A stretch of 27,166 nucleotides of DNA, taken from a virus. The position numbers were made by a program, and so were the translations under genes. Of this stretch, positions 6,714 to 13,513 are shown piece after piece. The stretch spans positions 1-27,166 of the IMG/VR virus record IMGVR_UViG_3300006735_000184; one strand, written 5' to 3'. Numbering within the stretch: position 1 is the first letter of the stretch; each line of letters opens with the position of its first letter. The notes below the pieces were generated by a model that saw only the letters and a program-made list of their open reading frames with translations, searched no databases and was not told the origin of the DNA.

Positions 6714-6840
6714 AGGTCAAATATCAAAACAAGTAGAAGGTAAGCTTCGTGGTGCTAGAGACGAGAAGAAAAAAAAGAAGAGAGTTGAAGTAGCTATCAA
6801 ACGTAAGAAAAATCCACTGTCTAGGACTTTTACTGCCTAA
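6700..6840 (+). CDS. Small 46-residue Lys/Arg-rich protein
   Basis: The ATG at 6700 overlaps the oxygenase end by 14 nt. The product starts MTITRGQISKQVEGKLRGAR, has a run of Lys in the middle and ends PLSRTFTA. It is strongly basic without hydrophobic segments, which suggests a nucleic-acid-binding peptide or structural tail peptide. It is followed by further basic proteins at 6862, 7504 and 7776, so it likely belongs to that group. Coding status is supported by context and codon-like composition only. Confidence 0.5.
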   Translation: MTITRGQISKQVEGKLRGARDEKKKKKRVEVAIKRKKNPLSRTFTA

Positions 6841-6861
6841 TAAAAAATGTTATAATCTTGC
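6829..6861 (+). promoter_or_regulatory. Promoter with extended -10 giving a leaderless start at 6862
   Basis: TTTACT (6829-6834), a 16-nt spacer and TATAAT (6851-6856), preceded by TGT, form an extended -10 promoter. The box ends 5 nt before the ATG at 6862, so transcription should begin at or near the A of the start codon. The 18-nt element from 6847 through the ATG is identical at 16 of 18 bases, with identical spacing, to 16277-16294 before the tail-hub gene. That repetition strongly suggests a functional element. Confidence 0.6.
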
Positions 6862-7356
6862 ATGACCAAATTATGTGCAAGAGGCAAAGCTGCTGCCAAA
6901 AGAAAATTCCGTGTTTATCCCAGTGCATATGCTAACGCCTATGCTAGTAAAATTTGTGCTGGCAAAATTAAAGATCCATCAGGTTTAAAAAGAAAAGATT
7001 TTAAAGGACCAAAACCAGCTGGTAAGAAAGTTGGTGGTGAAGTAAAAAAAGCGGTACTTGGTACTATGGTTCAAAAACTTGCAAAAAAAGTTTTTGGAAA
7101 AGGATCAAAAACAGCAGAAGCTAAACCTAATAATTCATCGTCATTTATGGGATCACGTCTAGTAGATTTGTACCAAAAAAACGTTGAGCCAATGAAGGCT
7201 AAAGTTGGTAAAGAAGCAAAAATGAAAGAAGTTATAAGTGGTTTGAGAAAAGCATCAAAAACACACGCTGCACAAGCAAAGACTTTAAGCACTATTAAAT
7301 TAAATAAAGGTGGTGGGAAAGATATGGGTGCTAAGAAAAAAAATAAAAAAATATGA
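6862..7356 (+). CDS. Basic phage protein with N-terminal Cys/aromatic motif
   Basis: The 164-residue product opens with LCARGKAAAKRKFRVYPSAY and NAYASKICAGKIK, a motif I recall from many marine phage genomes. It is followed by a Lys/Gly-rich central part, a helical stretch (about 115-140) and a Lys-rich end. Two Cys (residues 5 and about 32) flank the aromatic core. Basic charge suggests nucleic-acid binding or a virion-internal role, without proof. The C-terminus ends in a run of A residues where the next reading frame (7310-7504) continues; a frameshift or overlapping start is possible. A NKGGG segment near the end recalls the NKGG motifs in the ejection proteins. Confidence 0.68.
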   Translation: MTKLCARGKAAAKRKFRVYPSAYANAYASKICAGKIKDPSGLKRKDFKGPKPAGKKVGGEVKKAVLGTMVQKLAKKVFGKGSKTAEAKPNNSSSFMGSRLVDLYQKNVEPMKAKVGKEAKMKEVISGLRKASKTHAAQAKTLSTIKLNKGGGKDMGAKKKNKKI

Positions 7357-7504
7357 CAATAACTTTGAAGATCTACCAAGAGGTTTACAAATTGATACTA
7401 CTACAGATAAAACAGGTTCTGCAGCAAATAAAATGAGTTTTGGTGGTGAGGTACGTGGAGCTGGAGCAGCAATTAGAGGTATGGGATTCAAAGGAGTATT
7501 CTAA
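7310..7504 (+). CDS. Small Gly-rich phage protein, start uncertain
   Basis: The well-defined part of this 64-residue frame reads YDNNFEDLPRGLQIDTTTDK and then MSFGGEVRGAGAAIRGMGFK before the stop, a small Gly-rich protein type common in marine phages. No ATG precedes the conserved part. Starts could be GTG at 7310, 7313 or 7328, all inside the 3' end of the gene at 6862. Alternatively the frame may be entered by a +1 shift in the A-rich run at about 7336-7351. The stop overlaps the next ATG (TAATG at 7502-7506). The coding call rests on that coupling and on the recognisable sequence. Confidence 0.55.
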   Translation: MVGKIWVLRKKIKKYDNNFEDLPRGLQIDTTTDKTGSAANKMSFGGEVRGAGAAIRGMGFKGVF

Positions 7505-7779
7505 TGAGTCTTAAAAAATGGTTTTCAGAAAAATGGGTAGATATTGGAAGCAAGCGAAAGGATGGTTCTTACGCACCTTGTGGTCGATCAAAATTAAAAG
7601 CAGATCGAAAACGAGCTTATCCAAAATGCGTGCCTGCTGCAAAAGCAGCAAGGATGACAGACTCTCAAAGGCGGAGTGCCGTTGCGAGAAAAAGAAGTAA
7701 ACCACAAGGAGTCGGTGGTAAACCAACAAATGTGAGCACCTTTACCAAGAAGTATTACGGTGGTATGATTGAAGTATGA
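7504..7779 (+). CDS. Small basic protein, DUF5872-like
   Basis: The 91-residue product contains WVDIGSKRKDGSYAPCGRSK, then ADRKRAYPKCVPAAKAARMT and a Lys/Arg-rich middle. From memory this matches the DUF5872 family of small phage and cellular proteins with two conserved Cys (in PCGR and PKC). Cys spacing and basic charge fit a nucleic-acid-binding or metal-binding peptide, but the role is unknown. The gene is coupled on both sides: TAATG with the preceding frame and ATGA with the next gene at 7776. Confidence 0.72.
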   Translation: MSLKKWFSEKWVDIGSKRKDGSYAPCGRSKLKADRKRAYPKCVPAAKAARMTDSQRRSAVARKRSKPQGVGGKPTNVSTFTKKYYGGMIEV

Positions 7780-8453
7780 GTGAAAAATTATTTAAAGCTG
7801 GCCAAGCTCTATCAAGAGCATATAAAAAAGTTGACGATTTTGCACAGAAAGGTTTAATTACAACTTTAAAACAAAAATTTAAAGGTAAGACACCTATCAG
7901 TACAGGAAACGTTTTAAGTAAAAGCAAAGCATTAACAGTATTTGATCCAAAGAAAGCATTACCAGCTGCGCTTCCAAAAGCAGCTAAAGCAGCTAAAAAA
8001 TTAACTAAACTTGGTAAGGTAGCTAGATTTGCTAGAGCAGCTACACCACTTGCTTTAGGAATTGAAGGTGCTACTCTTGCTTATAAGGTTGCAACACTTT
8101 CCCCTGAGAAAAAAGCTAAAGTAAAAAAATTAAAAACTAAATTAAGTAAAGTAAGCACAAAAGATTATCATGCTGACCTTATGAAAATGAGATTAGGAGG
8201 AGATACAATGTTAAAGAACCCAAAAAAAGCTGACTTAGATAAAGATGGCAAATTATCTAGTTACGAGAAAAAAAGAGGAAAAGCCATCGAGTCAAATATG
8301 AAAGCTAAAAAAGGCAAAATGATGTATGCTTCAATGGGTATGGAAGCTAAATCTACAAAAGGTTTTGGCGCAGCTAGAACTTCTGGCATGGGTCTACAAG
8401 ATGAACAATTAGTACCGGGAAAGTCTTTAGATTATTATAAAGATTTAATGTAA
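7776..8453 (+). CDS. Lys-rich virion-type protein with a canonical EF-hand loop
   Basis: The 225-residue product is Lys/Ala-rich, with a hydrophobic Ala/Leu segment at about 85-107 (FARAATPLALGIEGATLAYK). The most specific feature is DLDKDGKLSSYE at 153-164, with ligand residues Asp, Asp, Asp, Ser and Glu at loop positions 1, 3, 5, 9 and 12: a textbook EF-hand/dockerin-like calcium loop. It is followed by Met-rich and Gly-rich segments. A role in the virion or ejection machinery is likely from its place before the head-tail adaptor. Calcium binding is inferred from the motif only. A second EF-hand partner is not visible. Confidence 0.65.
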   Translation: MSEKLFKAGQALSRAYKKVDDFAQKGLITTLKQKFKGKTPISTGNVLSKSKALTVFDPKKALPAALPKAAKAAKKLTKLGKVARFARAATPLALGIEGATLAYKVATLSPEKKAKVKKLKTKLSKVSTKDYHADLMKMRLGGDTMLKNPKKADLDKDGKLSSYEKKRGKAIESNMKAKKGKMMYASMGMEAKSTKGFGAARTSGMGLQDEQLVPGKSLDYYKDLM

Positions 8454-8459
8454 TGAATT

Positions 8460-9155
8460 ATGGCAACGTCAGGAACTACAGCATTCGATTTAAATATCGA
8501 TGACATTATTGAAGAAGCATACGAGAGATGTGGTATGCGGACTAATAGTGGTAATGACTTACGTAGCGCAAGAAGAAGTTTAAATCTTTTATTTTCAGAG
8601 TGGGGTAACAGAGGAGTTCATCTTTGGAAAGTTTCTCTTAACGAAGTACCACTTGTAGCAGGGACTGCACAATACGCTGTCAATTCAAGTGTCTCTGATG
8701 TATTAGAAGCCTATATCTCAACAACTGCTGCAGCTAGTAATACTGCATCAACTAACGATATCTCTTTAACAAAAATTGATAGATCCGCATATGCAGCATT
8801 ACCTAATAAATTACAAACTGGACAACCCTCTCAATATTTTGTTGACAGACAAACAACACCTCAAATTTTTTTGTATTTAACTCCTGATGCAACAACTTAT
8901 ACAACTTTAAAATTTTACACTATTGATAGAATTCAAGATGCTGGTATTTACACTAATCAAGCAGATATAGCATATAGATTTTTACCTTGCATGTGTTCAG
9001 GTCTTGCATATTACTTATCCGTTAAAAGAGCACCAGATCGAATTCAATTATTAAAACAATTATATGAGGACGAATTATTAAGAGCATTAAGTGAAGATGG
9101 TCAAAGAGCATCTGTTTATATCTCACCTCAAACATATTTTGGAGATGGAGTATAA
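8460..9155 (+). CDS. Head-tail adaptor / tail accessory factor, P22 gp4-like
   Basis: The 231 residues begin FDLNIDDIIEEAYERCGMRT and continue with a helical block RSARRSLNLLFSEWGNRGVH. This is the pattern I associate with P22 gp4-like tail accessory factors that extend the portal and seat the tail hub. A beta-rich middle with Thr/Ser repeats follows, then a helical C-terminal part with YLSVKRAPDR and EDELLRALSEDGQR. It starts the tail module and is followed by two further connector-type genes with TAATG couplings. A gp10-like hub protein at 16292 supports a P22-type tail. The homology is judged by eye. Confidence 0.72.
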   Translation: MATSGTTAFDLNIDDIIEEAYERCGMRTNSGNDLRSARRSLNLLFSEWGNRGVHLWKVSLNEVPLVAGTAQYAVNSSVSDVLEAYISTTAAASNTASTNDISLTKIDRSAYAALPNKLQTGQPSQYFVDRQTTPQIFLYLTPDATTYTTLKFYTIDRIQDAGIYTNQADIAYRFLPCMCSGLAYYLSVKRAPDRIQLLKQLYEDELLRALSEDGQRASVYISPQTYFGDGV

Positions 9156-9592
9156 TGTCATACGCAACTGGTAAAAGATCTAAAGCGATATCTGATAGAT
9201 CAGGAATGGCTTTCCCATATAAAGAAATGGTAAAAGAATGGAATGGATCCTTAGTACATATATCTGAGTTTGAACCAAAACATCCTCAATTAGATCCACC
9301 GTATCACAAGGCAGATGCGATAGCTTTAAGAAATACTAGATCAATGAAATTTCAACAACCATCACAAAAATTTTCAAATGATACTACCATTTCAGACTCT
9401 GGTGGCATTGTTGTTGGAGTCGCAAATTTATCACTACCGGGAGACTTTGCTTTTAAGACACAAGAATTTAATGTAACGACAAATGGAATTACAACAACAA
9501 TACATAGCATGGTTCCTGAAGATCCATCTTTGCAAAATAGAAGAAGAGAGCTTATTTCAAACATAGGTTCAGTGGAGGTTAGTATTTCATAA
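9155..9592 (+). CDS. Conserved phage structural-module protein, unknown function
   Basis: The 145-residue protein starts MSYATGKRSKAISDRSGMAF and PYKEMVKEWNGSLVHISEFE, with a His/Pro-rich patch (EPKHPQLDPPYHK). A beta-rich second half follows (GGIVVGVANLSLPGDFAF, then Thr-rich). His and acidic residues in the first third could bind metal, but that is a guess. It sits between the gp4-like adaptor and the next connector-like protein, sharing TAATG overlaps with both, so a minor head-tail joining role is likely. No named family comes to mind. Confidence 0.65.
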   Translation: MSYATGKRSKAISDRSGMAFPYKEMVKEWNGSLVHISEFEPKHPQLDPPYHKADAIALRNTRSMKFQQPSQKFSNDTTISDSGGIVVGVANLSLPGDFAFKTQEFNVTTNGITTTIHSMVPEDPSLQNRRRELISNIGSVEVSIS

Positions 9593-10263
9593 TGGCTATT
9601 ACTCATTCAAATTTTTTAACACAAGTAAGAAATTATACAGAAGTTGATGCTAATGTTTTAACCGATGCAATAATCCAAGATTTCATTAGAGCAGTTGAAT
9701 TAGATGTAGCTGGTAAAGTTGATTATGATGACTTAAGAAAATATGCTACTTCAAATTTTACTGCAGGCAATAGATATGTTTCTTTGCCATCTGATGCTTT
9801 AGTAATTAGATCAGTTCAAGTTATCGATGGCGGTACCAGAGTTTTTTTAGAAAAAAGAGATACAAGTTTTATCTCTGAGTTTAACAGCAGCGATGCTCAA
9901 GGAACCCCAAAATACTTTGCTAATTGGGAGGATAATGTACAAACAGGAAATATTATATTAGTAGCACCAACTCCTGCTACAGCCGCAACAGTGCAAATAA
10001 ATTATATTAAAGATCCACCAAATTTTACTAATTCAAGCAATACTTATCTTTCTCAACATCAAGAGACTATGTTGTTGCATGGTGTATTAACAGAGGCTTT
10101 TAGTTTTTTAAAAGGACCCGATAATCTATACAACCTTTATCAAAGGAAGTATACTGAAGAAGTACAGAATTTTGCCCTACAACAAATGGGTAGAAGAAGA
10201 CGTGGAGAATATGATGATGGTGTACCAAGAATTGTTGTGCCATCTCCTTCTCCAAACCAATAA
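9592..10263 (+). CDS. Connector/adaptor-type structural protein
   Basis: The 223-residue product has the layout of phage adaptor proteins. An N-terminal helical part (NFLTQVRNYTEVDANVLTDA and FIRAVELDVAGKVDYDDLRK) precedes a beta core with YVSLPSDALVIRSVQVI, EKRDTSFISEF and NIILVAPTPATAATVQINYI. A helical end with HGVLTEAFSFLKGPDNLYNL and an Arg-rich tail follows. Such proteins are found near the head-tail joint or tail tube of short-tailed phages. GGAGG at 9574-9578 is a distant ribosome site. The stop precedes the strong ribosome site of the next gene. Confidence 0.65.
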   Translation: MAITHSNFLTQVRNYTEVDANVLTDAIIQDFIRAVELDVAGKVDYDDLRKYATSNFTAGNRYVSLPSDALVIRSVQVIDGGTRVFLEKRDTSFISEFNSSDAQGTPKYFANWEDNVQTGNIILVAPTPATAATVQINYIKDPPNFTNSSNTYLSQHQETMLLHGVLTEAFSFLKGPDNLYNLYQRKYTEEVQNFALQQMGRRRRGEYDDGVPRIVVPSPSPNQ

Positions 10264-10266
10264 TTT

Positions 10267-10274
10267 AAAGGAGG
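10267..10274 (+). promoter_or_regulatory. Strong Shine-Dalgarno site for gene at 10281
   Basis: AAAGGAGG ends 6 nt before the ATG. It is among the strongest ribosome sites in the window and contrasts with the many coupled or leaderless starts here, implying high translation of the following structural protein. Confidence 0.7.
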
Positions 10275-10280
10275 CCAATT

Positions 10281-10742
10281 ATGGCAATAACAACAAACGC
10301 AATTTGTGATTCTTTTAAAAAAGAATTACTACAAGGTAAACACGACTTTGATACATCATCTGATACTTATAAATTAGCGATGTTTACAAGTTCTGCAACA
10401 TTAGGAAAATCAACTACTAATTACGCTACAAATCCAGGAGGAGGATCTAACACAGAAGTTACTTCACCTGGGTATACAGCAGGTGGAAAAGCTTTGGTAA
10501 ACCAAGGTGTGAAAGTTTCATCTTCAGTAGCGATTACTGATTTTGCTGATTTATCATTCGTAGGTGTAACTCTTACAGCAAGAGGAGCATTAATTTACAA
10601 TACAACAACTGATGGTGGATCAAACACTACAGATGCAGTTGCTGTATTAGATTTCGGTGGAGACAAGACTGCAACTTCGGGAACTTTTACAATTCAGTTC
10701 CCTGCATTCACAACCTCTGCTGCAATTTTAAGACTTGCATAA
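10281..10742 (+). CDS. Virion structural protein, likely abundant
   Basis: The 153-residue protein begins with a short helical part (AICDSFKKELLQGKHDF), then DTYKLAMFTSSATLGKST and a Thr/Ser/Gly-rich all-beta fold. The end reads AVAVLDFGGDKTATSGTFTI followed by FPAFTTSAAILRLA. This organisation is common in small phage virion proteins of unknown detailed role that follow connector genes. The strong ribosome site at 10267 suggests many copies per virion. No metal or enzyme motif is visible. Confidence 0.7.
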   Translation: MAITTNAICDSFKKELLQGKHDFDTSSDTYKLAMFTSSATLGKSTTNYATNPGGGSNTEVTSPGYTAGGKALVNQGVKVSSSVAITDFADLSFVGVTLTARGALIYNTTTDGGSNTTDAVAVLDFGGDKTATSGTFTIQFPAFTTSAAILRLA

Positions 10743-10755
10743 GGAATAAAATGAT

Positions 10756-11733
10756 ATGGCCACTGGATGGGGACGTAAGACATGGGGAGCATCAGAATGG
10801 GGAGATCTTTCTGACGAGATAGTTTCCGTTAGTGGCATATCAGCAACTTTTTCAATAGGATCAGTAACAACAACTGCTAACGCAGATGTGGATGTTAGTG
10901 GAATTCAATTAACATCTACTCAAGGCACAACAGTTGGCGGAACTTCTGTACTAATAGAAAACCCAGGACCTGTAACAATGTCTATAGGTGTTGGTAGCTC
11001 AACCATAGGAATTGGTGTTCCTGTATCTGGAAATGTAGCAACTTCATCCATTGGTGCTGCATCTGTTGATGAATCACAATTGACAGGAATAGGATGGGGT
11101 AGAAAATCTTGGGGTAACCTTGCATGGGGTGGTGCTTATTCAGTTATCGCTACTGGTCAAAGTTTAACATCATCAATCGGTTCTGCAGTTGCATCAATTG
11201 ATGTTTCTGTATCAGTTACAAGTGCAGGACAATTATCATCTACGTTTGGAAATTTCTCATTACAAATTGATCAAGACATAACTGTTTTTGCTGCTGAAGA
11301 TCAACTTGATTTTACAATAGGATCATTAGATTTTGATGCAGATGCTAATGTAACTGTATCTAGTGCGGGATCATTAACTAGTTCAATTGGAACTACCATA
11401 GCTGGTTTAAAAACTCCTGTAGATGTAAGTGGAGTTCAAGCCTCGTTTACTCTTGGAAGTATTAATTTAGTACAATCTACAAATGAACAACCAACAGGCC
11501 TCCAAGGAACTTTAACTTTAGGACAACACGCAGAAATTCCAGGTCAGATAATAGGAGTTTCAGGTCTACAAATTAGTGGATCAATAGGTCAAGTAATAGT
11601 TGAAGCCACAGCTGGAATTGATGTATCAGGCATTCAAATGACTGCCTCTGTTGGAAGTCCTAGTATAACGGCATGGGCAGAGATTGATCCCGGTGTATCA
11701 AATACTTGGTCACCAGTTGATTTGGCTGCTTGA
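10756..11733 (+). CDS. Beta-repeat structural protein with WGRK motifs
   Basis: The 325 residues consist almost wholly of an approximately 20-25 residue repeat whose core resembles VSGIQLTSSIGS. About ten copies are visible, for example at 25-37, 134-143, 154-166, 202-212, 223-235, 267-278 and 288-301. The N-terminal WGRKTWGASEWG (5-16) returns as WGRKSWGNLAWG (114-125), dividing the protein into two blocks. No enzyme motif or membrane segment is present. The repeat geometry suggests an elongated beta structure such as a tail spike, fibre shaft or virion surface protein. It lies immediately before the fibre gene. The name is descriptive because I do not recognise a family. Confidence 0.68.
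   Translation: MATGWGRKTWGASEWGDLSDEIVSVSGISATFSIGSVTTTANADVDVSGIQLTSTQGTTVGGTSVLIENPGPVTMSIGVGSSTIGIGVPVSGNVATSSIGAASVDESQLTGIGWGRKSWGNLAWGGAYSVIATGQSLTSSIGSAVASIDVSVSVTSAGQLSSTFGNFSLQIDQDITVFAAEDQLDFTIGSLDFDADANVTVSSAGSLTSSIGTTIAGLKTPVDVSGVQASFTLGSINLVQSTNEQPTGLQGTLTLGQHAEIPGQIIGVSGLQISGSIGQVIVEATAGIDVSGIQMTASVGSPSITAWAEIDPGVSNTWSPVDLAA
10828..11658 (+). repeat. Degenerate coding tandem repeat (VSGIxxTxSIGS units)
   Basis: Within the gene at 10756, residues 25-301 hold about ten units sharing a hydrophobic-Ser-Gly-hydrophobic segment followed by a Ser-Ile-Gly-Ser turn. The DNA copies are diverged, so the repeat is conserved at protein level and is not a recent tandem duplication. Confidence 0.6.
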
Positions 11734-11755
11734 TTAATGTAAAATAAAAATATTT

Positions 11756-11761
11756 AAGGAG
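11756..11761 (+). promoter_or_regulatory. Shine-Dalgarno site for the fibre gene
   Basis: AAGGAG lies 8 nt before the ATG at 11770, inside a 36-nt AT-rich gap after the repeat protein. No clear promoter is seen in the gap. Confidence 0.6.
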
Positions 11762-11769
11762 AAAAAATT

Positions 11770-12972
11770 ATGGCATCAAGTTACTCAACTGATCTAAAAT
11801 TAGAATTAATGGTCACTGGTGAAAACGCTGGTACATGGGGTGATAAAACAAACACAAATTTAAATTTAGTACAACAAGCAATTGCTGGTTTCGAGCAAGT
11901 TACACTTTCTTCAGGAGGAACTGTGGCATTAGTAATGTCAGATGGTGCACTATCAAACGCAAGAAATTTAGTAATTAAATTTGCAACTGCAACAATCGCA
12001 GCAAGCACAGTTTGTACTATTCCAGATTCAATAGAAAAATTTTATATCTTTGATTGTTCAGGGTTAACTAATCCATCAAACCTTACAATCAAAACTGCTT
12101 CAGGAACAGGATTTAGTCCTGATGCTGCAAAAATTTATGCAGCATACGCTGACGGAACAAATTTAAAAGAAGTATCATTAGATACTTTAGGTGGCACGAT
12201 CGGAACTGCACAAATTGCAGACGATGCTGTTACGAATGCTAAAATTGCAGACGATGCAATTCGAGCTGCACAACTTTCAGATAACGCAGTAATAACTGCA
12301 ACTATAAACGATGATGCTGTAACTCAAGCAAAAATTGCTGATGACGCTGTTGGTCCAGACCAACTAGCTAACACTGCAGTATCTGCGGGAACATTTACTC
12401 TTGCGACAGTGACAGTTGATGCTCAAGGTAGAATTACAGGAGCTTCATCAGGAACAGCTGGCGGAGGAAACTTTGTACCAGCATTAGCAGAAGATGGTCC
12501 TGCATCAGGAACTTATTCAAGTGCTGCAAATGCTAATTTTATTGGTGCATACATGTATGCAGGAGCTGGAGGTAATGGCGGAGCTGCAACAACAAACTTT
12601 GGAGGACAACCTGGAGGCCCTGGAGGCATAGGTGGTTTTGGTTTTTATGGTGCACCAGTTTCTGGTCCTTTTTCTGGAACTTTTTCAGTAGGTGGAGCTG
12701 GAGGTAATGGAAGCCCTGGAACCCCAAGCGGAGGATCGGGCAGTGCGGGAGGTGCTACTAATTTACAAAATATTGGAACAGTTAATGGTGGAAACGGTGG
12801 TAACGGTGGTACAGGTTACAACGTAAGAAACCCTGGAAACCCTGGTACTGCTGGAACAGCCCCAGGAGCAACAAACACATATAATCTTAGAGACATTGTT
12901 GTTGGTGATAAATATGGAACGACAAATGCTCAACAAGGTTGTTTAGTAGTATTTGAAAACTCTGGAGCATAA
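11770..12972 (+). CDS. Tail fibre / adhesin with Gly-Pro-rich distal domain
   Basis: This 400-residue fibre has three parts. The N-terminal virion-anchoring part (1-145) carries LMVTGENAGTWGDKTNTNLN at 13-32, a segment I recall from many marine phage fibres. A shaft of roughly ten-residue repeats follows at 147-204 (QIADDAVTNAKIADDAI type), as in trimeric phage fibres. A Gly/Asn/Pro-rich distal domain (264-367) holds GGQPGGPGGIGG, GSPGTPSGGSGSAGG, NGGNGGNGG and NPGNPGTAGTAPG, and recalls polyglycine-II adhesin folds as in T4-like gp38. The last 30 residues form a beta cap. It probably binds the host receptor. The nearby oxygenases make its Pro and Asn residues candidate modification targets; that is inference. 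Confidence 0.85.
   Translation: MASSYSTDLKLELMVTGENAGTWGDKTNTNLNLVQQAIAGFEQVTLSSGGTVALVMSDGALSNARNLVIKFATATIAASTVCTIPDSIEKFYIFDCSGLTNPSNLTIKTASGTGFSPDAAKIYAAYADGTNLKEVSLDTLGGTIGTAQIADDAVTNAKIADDAIRAAQLSDNAVITATINDDAVTQAKIADDAVGPDQLANTAVSAGTFTLATVTVDAQGRITGASSGTAGGGNFVPALAEDGPASGTYSSAANANFIGAYMYAGAGGNGGAATTNFGGQPGGPGGIGGFGFYGAPVSGPFSGTFSVGGAGGNGSPGTPSGGSGSAGGATNLQNIGTVNGGNGGNGGTGYNVRNPGNPGTAGTAPGATNTYNLRDIVVGDKYGTTNAQQGCLVVFENSGA
12208..12381 (+). repeat. Fibre shaft coding repeats (QIADDAVTxAK type)
   Basis: Residues 147-204 of the fibre contain about five imperfect copies of a ten-to-thirteen residue unit with Ile-Ala-Asp-Asp-Ala. They are typical of trimeric fibre shafts. Confidence 0.7.
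12559..12870 (+). repeat. Gly-Asn-Pro-rich distal fibre domain
   Basis: Residues 264-367 of the fibre are dominated by GGxGG and PG steps. Such low-complexity stretches can build polyglycine-II helix bundles in phage adhesins and are likely sites of host-range variation. Confidence 0.6.
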
Positions 12973-12974
12973 TT

Positions 12975-13481
12975 ATGGCACTTTTTATTTTTACAAAAAA
13001 TTCTGATGGAGTTGAAAACTCATTACTTGCAATTGCACCTTCGCAATCACACTATGATACTCATAGTAATTTTCAAGATCATGAAGTTGATATAGTCACT
13101 GTAAGTCAAGAAGATTATGATGCTGTAAGGTTAAATGAAAAAAATGTTGTAAGTAAAAATGGCAGCTCAGTTAATATGGTTGATGAAATGTATCGTTATG
13201 CATACCAAAATCAAATTCAAGATGCCATCAACGAGAAAACAAAACAATTTGATAAATGGATTGCAAAAAATACTTCAAGCTCTGTTTATTCAAATGTTCT
13301 TGCCTTTAACAATTATTTAAGAGGCATTGATGTGTCTACTATGCTTACTGAGCCATCTGCGTCAGCTACATTTGACAATGACACACTTCAATGGTCTGAT
13401 GGGTCACCTTTAACTACATCAATTGAAAAATGGTGTGAATCTCAAGGACAAACTGCTATTAATTTTTTAGAATTATTCTAG
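12975..13481 (+). CDS. Fibre-linked protein, possible fibre assembly chaperone
   Basis: The 168-residue protein begins two bases after the fibre stop. It starts MALFIFTKNSDGVENSLLAI and contains a helical stretch with YRYAYQNQIQDAINEKTKQF followed by DKWIAKNTSSS. An acidic Ser/Thr-rich end precedes NFLELF. Size, position directly after the fibre and the helical middle resemble phage fibre assembly proteins, but no family signature is recognised. It could equally be a minor tail component. It closes the first structural block before the cassette at 13514. Confidence 0.62.
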   Translation: MALFIFTKNSDGVENSLLAIAPSQSHYDTHSNFQDHEVDIVTVSQEDYDAVRLNEKNVVSKNGSSVNMVDEMYRYAYQNQIQDAINEKTKQFDKWIAKNTSSSVYSNVLAFNNYLRGIDVSTMLTEPSASATFDNDTLQWSDGSPLTTSIEKWCESQGQTAINFLELF

Positions 13482-13500
13482 TAATTTTTGTATTTTAAGT

Positions 13501-13506
13501 TATAAA
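13501..13506 (+). promoter_or_regulatory. Putative -10 box for the second modification cassette
   Basis: TATAAA sits 7 nt before the ATG at 13514, within GTTATAAAC, which resembles the GTTATAATC of the elements at 6850 and 16280. No Shine-Dalgarno precedes the ATG, so a leaderless transcript is predicted. No strong -35 box is seen. Confidence 0.4.
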
Positions 13507-13513
13507 CATTTAA

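Noticed and set aside
7071-7379. Minus-strand 102-codon frame rich in Phe and Leu
   Set aside because: It is the complement of Lys-rich coding sequence (AAA read as TTT), a common artefact, and it has no independent support.
12208-12870. Possible CRISPR or DNA-level tandem repeats in the fibre gene
   Set aside because: The repetition is at protein level in a continuous frame with diverged codons. There are no evenly spaced identical repeats and no spacers.
11770-12972. Diversity-generating retroelement target in the fibre
   Set aside because: No reverse transcriptase or template-like repeat is visible in the window, so no support exists for one here.
13465-13483. Short inverted repeat at the end of the fibre-linked gene as a terminator
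   Set aside because: The stem is six AT-rich pairs with almost no loop. It would be unstable, so I do not call a terminator.
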